Translations under genes and position numbers: made by a program
The notes under the pieces: model-generated
Told to the model about the DNA's origin: nothing
The model's input: the letters and a program-made list of their open reading frames with translations, nothing else
Databases searched by the model: none
Assembly (NCBI GenBank): GCA_018398765.1
Contig: JAHBMJ010002473.1
Coordinates: forward strand, 1 to 18,703
Length of the DNA: 18,703 nucleotides
Source: Chromera velia
Lineage: Eukaryota; Sar; Chromeraceae
Direction of reading: 5' to 3'
In this document: in pieces, positions 1-8,339 of the stretch
How the letters are laid out: each line of letters opens with the position of its first letter
Numbering within the stretch: position 1 is the first letter of the stretch

Positions 1-66
1 TTCTTTCTTTCTTTCTTTCTTTCTTTCTTTTCTTTCTTCCTTCCTTTTTTTTTTCTTTCTTTCTGT
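1..66. repeat. (TTTC)n microsatellite at the window edge
   Basis: TTTC/TTCC tetranucleotide repeats run from the first base, with a T-run near 46-55. The array begins at the edge of the window, so its true length is unknown. Confidence 0.95.
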
Positions 67-104
67 TTGTCTGCTTGTCTGTGTGTCTGTTGGTCTGTCT
101 GTTT

Positions 105-203
105 GTGTTTCTCTCTCTCTCTCTCTCTCTCTCTCCCTCCCTCCCTCCCTCCCACTCTCCCTCCCTCCCTCCCACTCTCCCTTCCTCCCTCTCTCCCCCC
201 CCA
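105..203. repeat. (TC)n followed by (CTCC)n pyrimidine tract
   Basis: A (TC)n run at about 111-134 passes into CTCC-type repeats that reach a C-run near 195-203. All three forward frames stay open here only because of the low complexity (Ser/Leu/Pro runs), so no gene is called. Confidence 0.9.
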
Positions 204-239
204 CCCCTCTCCCTCTTGTTGTTCTCTTCGTGTCTGCGT

Positions 240-1282
240 TTCTTCTTTTGTGCTTTATGCATGTGCGATCGATCGGTCTGCTTCTCCAAATCAAACACAC
301 ACGTCAAATGATTCCCAATCCATGCAACCTTCCGGCTGCCTCTGTACGTGTGTGCGTGCAGAAGAGGCTCCAGACGCTGATCAGTCAGGTTCCTGAAGGA
401 AGCGTAGCAAGCACGTAGGAACAGCAAAGCTCTTAACTTAATCAAATTTAATGAAAAAACCGTGTCAGTCATCGCATCGAATGATTCAAATTAAATTTTA
501 TTGGAAGATTTGCTAATTCATGGTTTTGATCGATCCGTTGTAATGATGAACGGATATGAGTCTAGATACTGGTAGATAACATCATAACAAATGTTTCATC
601 CATACTAGCATCCGTATCATAAGCCCAATTAGTATACTTTCGGATAAGAATTAGCCTCTGAGCAAATAACAATAATATAAGTAATCACATATTTTAAGGT
701 TCTTCGGGTCTCGGCGTTCTCATTGTCCTGATGCATGCTCACGCTGTCAAACTTGTCTTCATTGCTCCTGCAACTTCTTCTATTTTTCGTTAACGTTAAC
801 CTCCACAGTATTTATCTGATTACTGGTTAAAAAGCAGACATAAAAACACCGTGCAGTATGAGTATCAGTAGATAAAAATTATCTCATTAAAGGCTCATTT
901 TTCTTTTAGAAAGAATCTGTATTTGAAATTTGTGTTGGCCGGACGAGAGTGACCGTCAGTGACGTAAGTGTCTTGATCCAGATATGACTGGATGCTATAA
1001 TCAAACATGTAGTAAGATGCAGACATTTATCATTGTGTTTCTCTGCTTTGTATATAGCGATTTGATATCTAAGTCCTTTTTCAATCCTTCTAATTACGTG
1101 TTCTCTACCTGTCACAATGTTGGTCTCCCTCAAGATTACTAAAGATCACTTTAAGCGGGTAGCTTACTTTATATTCCACCTCACAAATCTAGTTTTTTAC
1201 TTGTATACAAGGAGATTACGGAAAGGTGCCTGGTCAAAACTAGTCAAAACTAGTCATAAGAAGTTAGAACTTGAATTTTTTG
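240..1282. other. AT-rich spacer, no gene seen
   Basis: The stretch is AT-rich with short frames only. A 75-codon minus-strand frame at 906-1133 has no recognisable motif and AT-driven composition. A 10-bp tandem TCAAAACTAG occurs twice near 1233-1252. I see no RNA gene. Confidence 0.6.
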
Positions 1283-1290
1283 CTTTCGTG
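1283..1290. repeat. Left target site duplication, CTTTCGTG
   Basis: CTTTCGTG directly abuts the left terminal inverted repeat. The identical 8-mer abuts the right repeat at 3682-3689. Eight-base duplications are characteristic of hAT-type (and P-type) insertion. Confidence 0.9.
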
Positions 1291-1313
1291 TACACAGTAT
1301 GGTTAGGAGTTAC
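1291..1313 (+). repeat. Left terminal inverted repeat
   Basis: It begins TACACAGTATGGTTAGGAGT and continues TAC. The reverse complement of 3659-3681 matches it at 21 of 23 positions. Confidence 0.9.
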
Positions 1314-1410
1314 TACTGGGCCCCTTGGGGAGGCGGCGAGTTACCGTCATTTTGGTAACCATGGGGCGGTAACTTGGAGGCCCAAGGGCCCCTACCACTA
1401 CCATAGTAGT
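1312..1410. repeat. Subterminal fold-back inside the left transposon end
   Basis: Nested inverted pairs are visible: ACTACT (1312-1317) with AGTAGT (1405-1410); GGGCCCCTTGGG (1318-1329) with CCCAAGGGCCCC (1381-1392), 11 of 12 paired; and GTTACCG (1340-1346) with CGGTAAC (1367-1373). Together they form an imperfect hairpin of about 99 bases just inside the left terminal repeat. Confidence 0.75.
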
Positions 1411-1773
1411 TCGGGCCAAGACCCCGGCAAAGGATACAAAAAAAGCGCGACGCATGGATTGAAAAAAAATCCGTCTCCTTCAAATCCGTTTCAACTTTCG
1501 AAAATCAATTTTTAAACGAAGGTCAACCTTACTTGTGGTCAAAATTATGGAATCGTTTCTCTTCTGTCCCCTATCAGAGCAGACGGACAATTGACGAAGG
1601 CTGCAGTTCGGCAGTGATCAGTGCTTTCTCACTGTATGTGGGAAACTGGGAAACAAGACTGAGTGGTCCGCTTCTTCCTAGTTTACTGTTCACTGTGTCT
1701 AGTCTTGTCTTGTCATGAGACGCAGTGCAGTGAAGTTTTTCCTTTCTTCTCTCTCCCCTCTCAGTCGACCATC

Positions 1774-2666
1774 ATGGCCGAGCCGACTCAGCCGAGAACT
1801 GAGTCAGTTGTTGACCTTTTGGCACAGAGGCTCAGGAATGGCATTGCAAGCCGTCCCGACTATGTTGAGGCTGCCCTCGCCCCTCGAGACTTCGGCATGA
1901 TGGAGACGGCCGAATTTGTGGAGCAGTTTGGAACTCCAAAGAAAACTGTTCCCCCATACGTCCCTCCGAACAGCCAGAAGTTCTTCCTCCTTTTCTGTGC
2001 ACGTTGTCTGTTGAAAAACCCAGATGCTCAGCCTTTTTTACTGGACCACAAAATTGGAACCTTCGTCTCCCATGTGGCAAAGTGCGGGGAGGCGTCTTCT
2101 CAAATCCCGTACACCACCTCCTCCCTCACAAATGCCAGAATCATGGCACAGGATGCGATGATTTCCAAGATCGCTTTCAACGCAACGCTGAGCTAGAGCA
2201 CGCCAAGCAAGTATTCAGCAGGTGCTCTCTTGCTGTTCAACAAGCGCTCCCTGGCTACAGAATGAGGCTTACGGAAGCGTATAGTGACATTTGTGAAATG
2301 CTGGAGGTAAGAGCAGAGGAGATTTTCCCGAAGAGTTTGTACGTCATCATCTTAGACGGGAATCAGAAAAAACACAGAAAGTATCTCCTTGTCCAACTCC
2401 TCTACCCTCTCCTCGGCAAGCGCGTGTACCTCATCGTGCGACGCCTCTTCTGCCAGAACGCCAACATCACTGCTTACGTCGTCTGGATGAGTCTGGTGGC
2501 GGTCGGGCTGGACGAAAAGCTAGGCATTGCCAGGAGGGGGGGCGCTGGAGCTGCAGGGGTCTCCCGAGGAGGGAGGGGGGGTAGTGGAGCTGCAGGGGTC
2601 TCCCGAGGAGGGAGGGGAGGTGGTGGGGCTGCAGGGGTCTCCCGAGGAGGGAGGGGAGGCGTTTGA
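1774..2666 (+). pseudogene. Broken hAT-like transposase (BED finger plus DUF659-like segment)
   Basis: An ATG at 1774 in good context (ATCATGG) opens a frame that stops at TAG 2194-2196. The protein continues in the +3 frame to 2666. The break is a perfect tandem duplication of CAACG at 2178-2187; counting one copy brings the two frames into register. At residues 72-100 there is a BED-like pattern C-x2-C-x21-H-x3-C (FCARC to HVAKC). Further on, SLYVIILDGNQKKHRKYLL followed by KRVYLI resembles the first acidic strand of hAT/DUF659 transposases. The frame then runs into a GC-rich minisatellite, so the rest of the catalytic core and the dimerisation region are absent. A pyrimidine tract ending CAG at 1764 looks like a splice acceptor just 5' of the ATG, and GAG|GTAAGA at 2307-2315 resembles a donor. 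Family assignment is from pattern memory; its position inside an element with 8-bp duplications supports it. Confidence 0.65.
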
Positions 2667-2679
2667 GCTGCAGGGGCGC
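2545..2679 (+). repeat. 39-bp GC-rich minisatellite, three full copies plus a partial
   Basis: The anchor CTGCAGGGGTCTCCCGAGGA starts at 2551, 2590 and 2629, exactly 39 bp apart. A partial copy begins at 2668. Since 39 is 13 codons, every frame stays open: one gives Gly/Arg-rich units and another gives units containing ELQGSPEEGG. It lies exactly where the transposase loses similarity. Confidence 0.95.
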
Positions 2680-2696
2680 TTGAGGCGAAGTGGGTT

Positions 2697-2785
2697 GTTC
2701 TCTTTCTCTCTCTCTCTCTCACACACACATACAGATGGTAACACATACACACACACACATACATACACACACACACACAAACACA
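2697..2785. repeat. (TC)n then (CA)n microsatellite
   Basis: TC dinucleotides near 2703-2720 are followed by CA/CATA repeats to about 2785, inside the DNA transposon. Confidence 0.9.
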
Positions 2786-2965
2786 TGAAAAGAGACTCTC
2801 TCAGCTTCGTCAGTCTCCATCTCTATTCCCCTTGCTCAAGCTGACTGGAAGGGAGCCTTCCATCCATACGTCCAGGCCTCATTCTTCCTTGCTCACATCT
2901 TGATTTTATCTTTGTTTGTGTATGCCTGTGAGGGCCGGGTTGATGACCATCCTCGCTCTCTGTCA

Positions 2966-3007
2966 CTCACACATACATATGCACACATACACATATACAC
3001 ACACACA

Positions 3008-3050
<43 letters not shown>

Positions 3051-3077
3051 ACACACACACATATACATACACACACA
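2966..3077. repeat. (CA)n microsatellite with CATA interruptions
   Basis: A second CA array of about 110 bases lies inside the transposon. Both this array and that at 2697-2785 are followed by ATGAARAGAGAC, so the whole block is probably an internal duplication. Confidence 0.9.
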
Positions 3078-3658
3078 TGAAGAGAGACAATCTTTTTGCT
3101 TTTGTTCCTCTCTTCGTTCTTCTTTTTTTGTTCTGTGTTTCCCCCCCGGCTGGAAGAGGCAAACTATGCGTTCATTTAGGGTTGACCAGCCGAAGTCTGG
3201 GTGGGGAAGCAGCGATACACCCCCCCCCCAGTCACCCCCCTAGGTCGCATTTTCGTTGGAGTCCGCTGGATGAATCAATCAATCAGTATGTCACTGGCAG
3301 GCCTCACTAAGTGAGCTCGCATTCATGATATGTTTCATCACACAGTTGAATAATTGGCAAGGTACTACAGCATCATAATCATGACATAATGACATCATTT
3401 ATAGTGATAGAGTAATATCTCTGATATTATGATTATTATCTCAGATCTAAGAGTTTAGCAACATTGATAGAACAATGGTGTTTACTCTGTAGCCTTTGTT
3501 AATTGTAGATTTGATGGTAAAACTAGATGAAACAGGTTGAAAGATTACTAGTATTAGGAAAAATATGTAATACTACCACTACCATGGTCATGGTACTAAA
3601 AACGACTACCGTAACCGTAAAATTGGTAACCCGGGCGGCCGCTAACCATCCTACTATC

Positions 3659-3681
3659 GTTACTCCTAACCGTACTGTGTA
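3659..3681 (-). repeat. Right terminal inverted repeat
   Basis: Read on the minus strand it begins TACACAGTACGGTTAGGAGT and continues AAC, matching the left end except at two positions. Confidence 0.9.
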
Positions 3682-3689
3682 CTTTCGTG
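3682..3689. repeat. Right target site duplication, CTTTCGTG
   Basis: This is the exact copy of 1283-1290, immediately outside the right terminal repeat. Confidence 0.9.
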
Positions 3690-4028
3690 TGTAGGTTCAT
3701 ACTAATTCATACGGCCTAGCGTGGCCCCTCAAATCTCTTTTGATTGTGTCGCCCCTCCCGGACCGAGTCCCGGCCCGCCCGCCACCAGGGCTTCTTCATC
3801 GCTCGAGTCTACACATGTCTACACTCAAAGACGTGTGATCGAGGTTTTTGTGAGATATCGACGGGCTCGATTCTACACAATTCTGCTGAGAAGCTGTGTG
3901 TGTGCACCTAAAAGTTATGAAATCAGTAATATTACATTTTACCTTGGCCCTAATTTCGTTACTGCAGTTTGTGAACCGTCTTGCTTGTCTCTAGCACTTC
4001 GTGGAGAGTCCATGAAAAACCGAACAAG
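3690..4028. other. Spacer upstream of the BTB remnant
   Basis: A plus-strand frame is open from 3721 but has no family motif and overlaps the start of the T1/BTB sequence in another frame. It may be 5' leader sequence. Nothing else is seen. Confidence 0.4.
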
Positions 4029-4970
4029 ATGCTTGCTGCACCTGGGAGTACGTTCGTTAGCTTGAATGTAGGAGGGCAAATTTTTCGCATTTGCAAGAGC
4101 ACGTTGCAGAAGGCCCCCTTTTTCGAGGCCATGCTCAGAACAGGTCAGGTGAAAGGCGCGCTTACTTCCGTCTCCCGTCTCTTGTCTCCTATCTCCATCT
4201 ATACCTCTACAACTAGCCGTCTCTTCATGCCTCTCTTGGCAAGTTCATGCCTGCAATTTTATTTATCCCTATTAGTTCGCTGGCAAGGCGTCCTTGCCAG
4301 TCCGTCTGCTTGATAGCCGTTCTGCCCTCTGTGCTCGGCCAAAGGCTAGCCAGGTAAACGATTCGAGTATCCAATTTGTCTTTTAGTCTCTGTCTCTGCT
4401 GTTGTCTCTGGTAGGAACACCTCGATAACAATGCTAATTCATAGCCTCTGAATGGCTTCTATCAAGTAACAGGTTCAACTTGCTCTTTGTCCCCCTCGTG
4501 AAGGCCAACATCTTCCATATGATGGACTTCCTGGGACTTGACACACAGAAAGGCATGGCGACGGTGAACTTTGTTCAGATGTAGAGGACTCTGAACGTGG
4601 TAGAGTCTGCGCAAGCCTTCCACTGGAAAGCGTACGACGCGAGCATTCTTCTAGATCTGTTGGCTATCGCACTGGCAGAAGGATGCACAATCAACAAGGA
4701 GCTGAGGCGTGGAGACGCGGAATTTTCAAAATTGACGCTTTGCAACATGAAGTCTCAAAAATAAAATCAGACTGCAAAGTGACAAAATTCTTTCAGATCT
4801 CCCGACCTGTTCATCTAGACTCACAGTATCTTCCTGGAGGCACAGTTTTGGAGATGTTTTATTTCTGGACAGAGGGGTTTAGTTCCACAGAAAAAGGCGG
4901 ACTCGGAGAAAGTTTTCACTGCTGCTGGATGGCAACAAAGCCACTCAAGGCTTTCGGTCAAGATAAAAAA
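4029..4970 (+). pseudogene. Decayed T1/BTB-domain gene, possible TLDc-like C-terminus
   Basis: An ATG at 4029 opens a 39-residue segment with FVSLNVGGQIFRICKSTL and FFEAMLRTG, the first half of the voltage-gated K+ channel tetramerisation (T1/KCTD-type BTB) fold. It ends at donor-like sites, CAG|GTCAGG (after 4143) or CAG|GTGAAA (after 4148). After about 350 bases, 4495-4581 encodes ANIFHMMDFLGLD, which resembles the last helices of that fold, then meets an in-frame TAG at 4582-4584. The same frame stays open for another 59 codons to 4762. Around 4815-4950, DSQYLPGGTVLEMFYF, FHCC and (one base shifted) DGNKAT faintly recall TLDc domains, which often follow BTB in alveolates. The middle of the T1 domain is not found. 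A missed small exon or sequencing error are alternatives to decay; the TLDc assignment is weak. Confidence 0.5.
4280..4300. repeat. Perfect 9-bp hairpin
   Basis: CTGGCAAGG and CCTTGCCAG are separated by three bases, within the presumed intron of the BTB remnant. No function is assigned. Confidence 0.6.
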
Positions 4971-5051
4971 ATGGTAATCCAGGTACTAATCCTTGAATCA
5001 TCTTTTAATGTTTCTTTTTTTGAGAAGTACTTTGGGCGATGCAACAGATGA

Positions 5052-5560
5052 TTTTTTTTTCTGTTGGTCTCTTTGTAGGTCTTAAAATTTAATGAAGTAT
5101 TATAAAGACTTGCATGCGTGCCAATGAGGATCAACGCCTGGCAGTCTCGATCAAACCGCCAACAGCGCCAGTCAAAACTTTAAGAGTCTTTCGCATTTCA
5201 TTGCATGGCGACATCACTGACATGGTCTACTCTGACCGAAGACTCTAACAGTCTGCATAAAAAAAAATGAATGAATATCTATTCTAAAATTTTTTGATAA
5301 ATGCATTCAAGTCTAGATTTAAAGTTACTCTCATTCTAGATATTTAAATTGTTTGTATTTTTATTATACATATACCAAGGAACCATCTAACAAGGTATTT
5401 TAACCGTATTTACGCTTATAGACATTAGATTTACCATGCAAGGCATTTACACCAATGGTCTGAAACAAAAACCCTAGCGAGAACCTTTGCAAATTCAATG
5501 CAGAAATCACTGGCATTGGCAATCAGACCTGCATGTGACACTCTAAGTAACACTCTCCTT
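5052..5560. other. Intergenic stretch between convergent genes
   Basis: AT-rich sequence with no convincing frame. It is the shared 3' region of the plus-strand BTB remnant and the minus-strand orphan gene. I see no RNA gene. Confidence 0.5.
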
Positions 5561-7843
5561 TCAAAGTTGCCGACTATTGAAAATATTGCAAACCAGACCC
5601 TTATGAAAAATTTCTATGTTTTGCTTCAACCTCCTCTGAGTTTCTTCGACAATTTCTGGGGGAGGCATGAACTCCCACAGCCATCTGTAGTCGCCCAGAT
5701 ACTCTGAGAGACCCTCTCGCAGTGCCTGTCTAGCGCGGTTCAATTCAAAACCGGGAATGAATCCAGGGGAATTACGCGACTGCTCGTGGATCCTATTCGC
5801 AACATCCAGGAGCGAAATCGACGCCACCGTTTTCAGTTCTGCAATCTCATCCCTCGGAATCGTCAGACAGGAACACAAGTGCAGGAGCCCCACAGTGATG
5901 AGGAACCCGAGATGCCGACCCACAGCAAGCGGGTGCGCTAGGGCGGGAACAATCAATGCGGGATTGCAGCATGATCGCATACGCTGAGTGCGACTGGTAG
6001 CACTGGATTCTTGCGCTTTACACACTTCCATCAATACCTGCTGCTCAAATAAATCGGTCCCTTTCTTAGTTCTAAACCGTGCAAAGTCATTCAACTTCAA
6101 CGACGCATGGAGTCTTGCAGGAGGGCACTGCGGAACTCCCCCCCCCGACCCTTGATTGACGAATTGACGCACGCCAGACCGGAAGTGGCTAACACCCTGT
6201 ACGCTCAGGGAAACGAAATTTTCGCAGTGGCCGACTGTCTCTGCACTCCACGAAAGATTGGGGGGTGGGAGGGAAACAAATTTGGCGCGGTGTTCACGGG
6301 GGTAGCGGAGCAGTTCCCGGGGTGCACCTGCTGCTGCTGCCTGTTCATGGAGGGGGGTCTGAAGGTCAGCGTCCCGAAGGACCTCTGCCCATGAGAGCCC
6401 GCACTCAAAAATGAAAAACTCCACCTCGCCCCACTCTTTCAACGTAACCTTATTCCTCCGCATATGCACGTCACGGGACGGCAGCACAAGCCGCCATTCA
6501 GGTCGCATCGCACGAAGGAATCTGCATCCTGCAAGATGCTGCCAGCCCCAATAACACCCTACCCTACTGCGGTAACTTCCCACGGCTCTCCAATCTTCCT
6601 TCGACATTTCGAGAAGACGAAAAAAAAAATCTTCTCCAACAGACGGAATGAATGCTTGCAAGAGGGCTAGTGACTGTGTGTGCAGTAAAAAACTGAACAC
6701 TTCGTCCAAAAATGGGCGGATATTAGACATCCAGCCCCTTTCACGAAAGTTTCTGATCAAAAGAGCGATCTCGTGAAAAAAAACTTTCAAGGCATCGAAG
6801 AGCCTCTCTGCGTCTGCCTCACTTGCACTGAGGAAACGAGAAGAATCCCACAATGCGTTAAACCATATCACGAAACGTCTCAACTCCCCTAAGACTTCAC
6901 CTGTCGCTGCTCGACCTGAGCGCACCTTCTCGGCAACGTGCTTTGACAGCCTGTAGATGTACAACGGCAACATGAGTCTCGAGGCTTCTACGTCTGGCCA
7001 ATGATACACAAACCAATGCCAAACGCCACCCTCCTCAGTTCGGCCGGATGTCACGCAGGCTGTCAACAGCGTTTCCCCCAGTTTCCTTGTCACCTCGCTC
7101 TCTCCCGTCGTTTTCTTCATGGAAGGCCTTCGACGATGGATCAGCTCGTGGAGCAGAACCAAGTGCTCTTCGCGGAGGTCCTTTACCCACTCCGTCAGGC
7201 AGGCACGGAAGCCATCAACATTGCCCTCCCACACACACACTGAGAGCTGGAGGACACCCCTCGCGCTGGGCGGAAGGACTGTGTCCAGACTGAGGCCGAT
7301 CGAATCGACCATACCCCTCAAGTCGATGACTTCCTCCATCAGTCCATGATGCACAAAAGTCTGCACGACGTGCAGAATGGAGTTGACGTTCTCAGCATCG
7401 AGATGGGCGAGGAGCAGGAAGGCAGGAGGCAGGCCGAAAAACTTTGCGAGAGTCTCGGTGAAGGGGAGGGCGTTGCGCGTTTTGACAGCCCGGGCAAGGA
7501 TAAGGACGAGGAGAGCAGCTGGGGGAATGAGAGAGGCTTCTTCCTTTCCCTTCCAACGCAAATGCTGGAGCGGGGGTTTTCCAGCACTACGCGGGAGGCT
7601 CTTCAAGCACTCAATCACGTCTTGAAGCCTGCGAGAGGGGAACCTCGAGTTCGTCTCCTCGACGACGGCTTGCAGGCTCGTTGCAGTGTCTTTCTCATTA
7701 TGAAGATAGGTATTGCGAAAGTCCTTCGAAATACGGGCACAGAACAGGAACGCCCCCCTCCCAAGAAAGGGGACCACCTGGTCAGCCAGCCAAGAAAAGT
7801 TCATATCACTTATGCTTGAGTCGGCGTCGGAGTCTGTCTCCAT
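5561..7843 (-). CDS. Orphan protein, F-box-like N-terminus, one ankyrin-like motif
   Basis: This is the only long intact gene: 760 codons without an intron from the ATG at 7843 to the stop at 5561. The frame is open further to 8050, but those 69 residues are Cys/His-rich and not protein-like. The 7843 ATG has good context (AAGATGG) and is followed by an acidic stretch, so I prefer it. Residues of about 14-60 (FSWLADQVVPFLGRGAFLFC, then a Lys-Asp-Phe-Arg-Asn-Thr-Tyr-Leu segment) look like a short F-box-like helical start. The middle is Leu/Trp-rich and helical without a recognised domain. Near residues 490-515, LQTPLHEQAAAAG matches the core of one ankyrin repeat. A hydrophobic stretch around HLGFLITVGLLHLCSCL could be buried helix or a weak membrane segment. 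F-box proteins commonly recruit substrates to SCF ubiquitin ligases; that role is only a suggestion. Function unknown. Confidence 0.75.
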   Translation of the reverse strand: METDSDADSSISDMNFSWLADQVVPFLGRGAFLFCARISKDFRNTYLHNEKDTATSLQAVVEETNSRFPSRRLQDVIECLKSLPRSAGKPPLQHLRWKGKEEASLIPPAALLVLILARAVKTRNALPFTETLAKFFGLPPAFLLLAHLDAENVNSILHVVQTFVHHGLMEEVIDLRGMVDSIGLSLDTVLPPSARGVLQLSVCVWEGNVDGFRACLTEWVKDLREEHLVLLHELIHRRRPSMKKTTGESEVTRKLGETLLTACVTSGRTEEGGVWHWFVYHWPDVEASRLMLPLYIYRLSKHVAEKVRSGRAATGEVLGELRRFVIWFNALWDSSRFLSASEADAERLFDALKVFFHEIALLIRNFRERGWMSNIRPFLDEVFSFLLHTQSLALLQAFIPSVGEDFFFRLLEMSKEDWRAVGSYRSRVGCYWGWQHLAGCRFLRAMRPEWRLVLPSRDVHMRRNKVTLKEWGEVEFFIFECGLSWAEVLRDADLQTPLHEQAAAAGAPRELLRYPREHRAKFVSLPPPNLSWSAETVGHCENFVSLSVQGVSHFRSGVRQFVNQGSGGGVPQCPPARLHASLKLNDFARFRTKKGTDLFEQQVLMEVCKAQESSATSRTQRMRSCCNPALIVPALAHPLAVGRHLGFLITVGLLHLCSCLTIPRDEIAELKTVASISLLDVANRIHEQSRNSPGFIPGFELNRARQALREGLSEYLGDYRWLWEFMPPPEIVEETQRRLKQNIEIFHKGLVCNIFNSRQL

Positions 7844-7908
7844 CTTGATAGAGAGAATTGGGGAAGGCAGTTGGGTTCCAATCGGAGGGAAGCAAAACGG
7901 CACAGCGA

Positions 7909-8295
7909 TCAGTCTTGCGGGGTTATCCGTGCAGGTCTCACATATGCATATGCATGGTCTCTGACACTCAATTTCGAGATGTTTCGAGTGCACAGAGGTT
8001 CGGCCACAGGATGCGCCATCAGGATGCCAATGGATGCCATGCATTGCCATGCACGTGCAGGTGAAATGAGAGTCTTGAACCTAGCTTTGCGTGTCGTCTG
8101 TCGGTCAGGCCAGTGTCGGCGGCGGGCGGCCGCGGCGCGCCCCCCCGGGTTCCCCGGCCCGCGGCGCGCGGGCTGCATTTTTGCTACGCGCGCGAGGGCC
8201 AATGCCACGACCTCTAGGTTCTGAAATCTTCTGAGTCGGGCCGCCATCTTTTTCAGAAATGCGTTCGCTTCCTCGTCTATCAGATTGTCTATCAT
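7909..8295 (-). CDS. Possible upstream frame or first exon overlapping the orphan gene leader
   Basis: A 128-codon frame starts at 8295 and has an internal ATG in strong context (AAGATGGCGGCC, near 8242). Its first part, EEANAFLKKMAARLRRFQNL, is helix-like and protein-like; the later part follows the GC-rich block and looks non-coding. It could be an upstream frame, the first exon of a longer gene, or chance. It ends before the orphan gene's preferred ATG at 7843, in another frame. Confidence 0.2.
   Translation of the reverse strand: MIDNLIDEEANAFLKKMAARLRRFQNLEVVALALARVAKMQPARRGPGNPGGRAAAARRRHWPDRQTTRKARFKTLISPARAWQCMASIGILMAHPVAEPLCTRNISKLSVRDHAYAYVRPARITPQD
8060..8240 (-). promoter_or_regulatory. 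CpG-rich block upstream of the orphan gene
   Basis: The core around 8113-8195 is extremely GC- and CpG-rich (CGGCGGGCGGCCGCGGCGCG), in sharp contrast with the AT-rich spacer beyond 8340. It lies 5' of the minus-strand gene and may be its promoter or leader. No defined core promoter element was recognised. Confidence 0.4.
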
Positions 8296-8339
8296 CCCGT
8301 CCAGCTGCGTTCACCCCGCTGACCAATGGGGCGATTCCC

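Larger units (their letters stand above)
1291..3681 (+). mobile_element. hAT-type DNA transposon, bounded, probably inactive
   Basis: The ends are inverted copies of TACACAGTAYGGTTAGGAGT (23-bp repeats matching at 21 positions), flanked by a perfect 8-bp duplication CTTTCGTG. The element is 2391 bp long. Inside is a broken gene whose product has a BED-type finger and a hAT/DUF659-like segment, which agrees with the 8-bp target duplication. GGTTA/GTTACC motifs recur just inside both ends, as expected of subterminal transposase-binding sites. The internal part 2530-3080 is mostly minisatellite and microsatellite, so the catalytic C-terminal half is missing. The two ends remain very similar, which suggests a fairly recent insertion. 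The superfamily is inferred from duplication length and the gene fragment; P-type is the alternative. Confidence 0.85.

Noticed and set aside
67-418. Three overlapping plus-strand frames rich in Ser, Leu, Pro
   Set aside because: They are open in all frames only because of the pyrimidine repeats; no domain or start signal.
906-1133. 75-codon minus-strand frame in AT-rich spacer
   Set aside because: No motif, AT-driven composition and no supporting signal.
1663-1773. Upstream extension of the transposase frame before the 1774 ATG
   Set aside because: It crosses a pyrimidine tract and CAG acceptor-like site and is not protein-like; the ATG at 1774 has better context.
2966-3077. (CA)n array considered as telomere or CRISPR-like repeat
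   Set aside because: Simple dinucleotide microsatellite with no spacers and no telomeric unit.
2893-3162. Frames across the (CA)n array
   Set aside because: Alternating Cys/Val or Thr/His from a dinucleotide repeat; not a protein.
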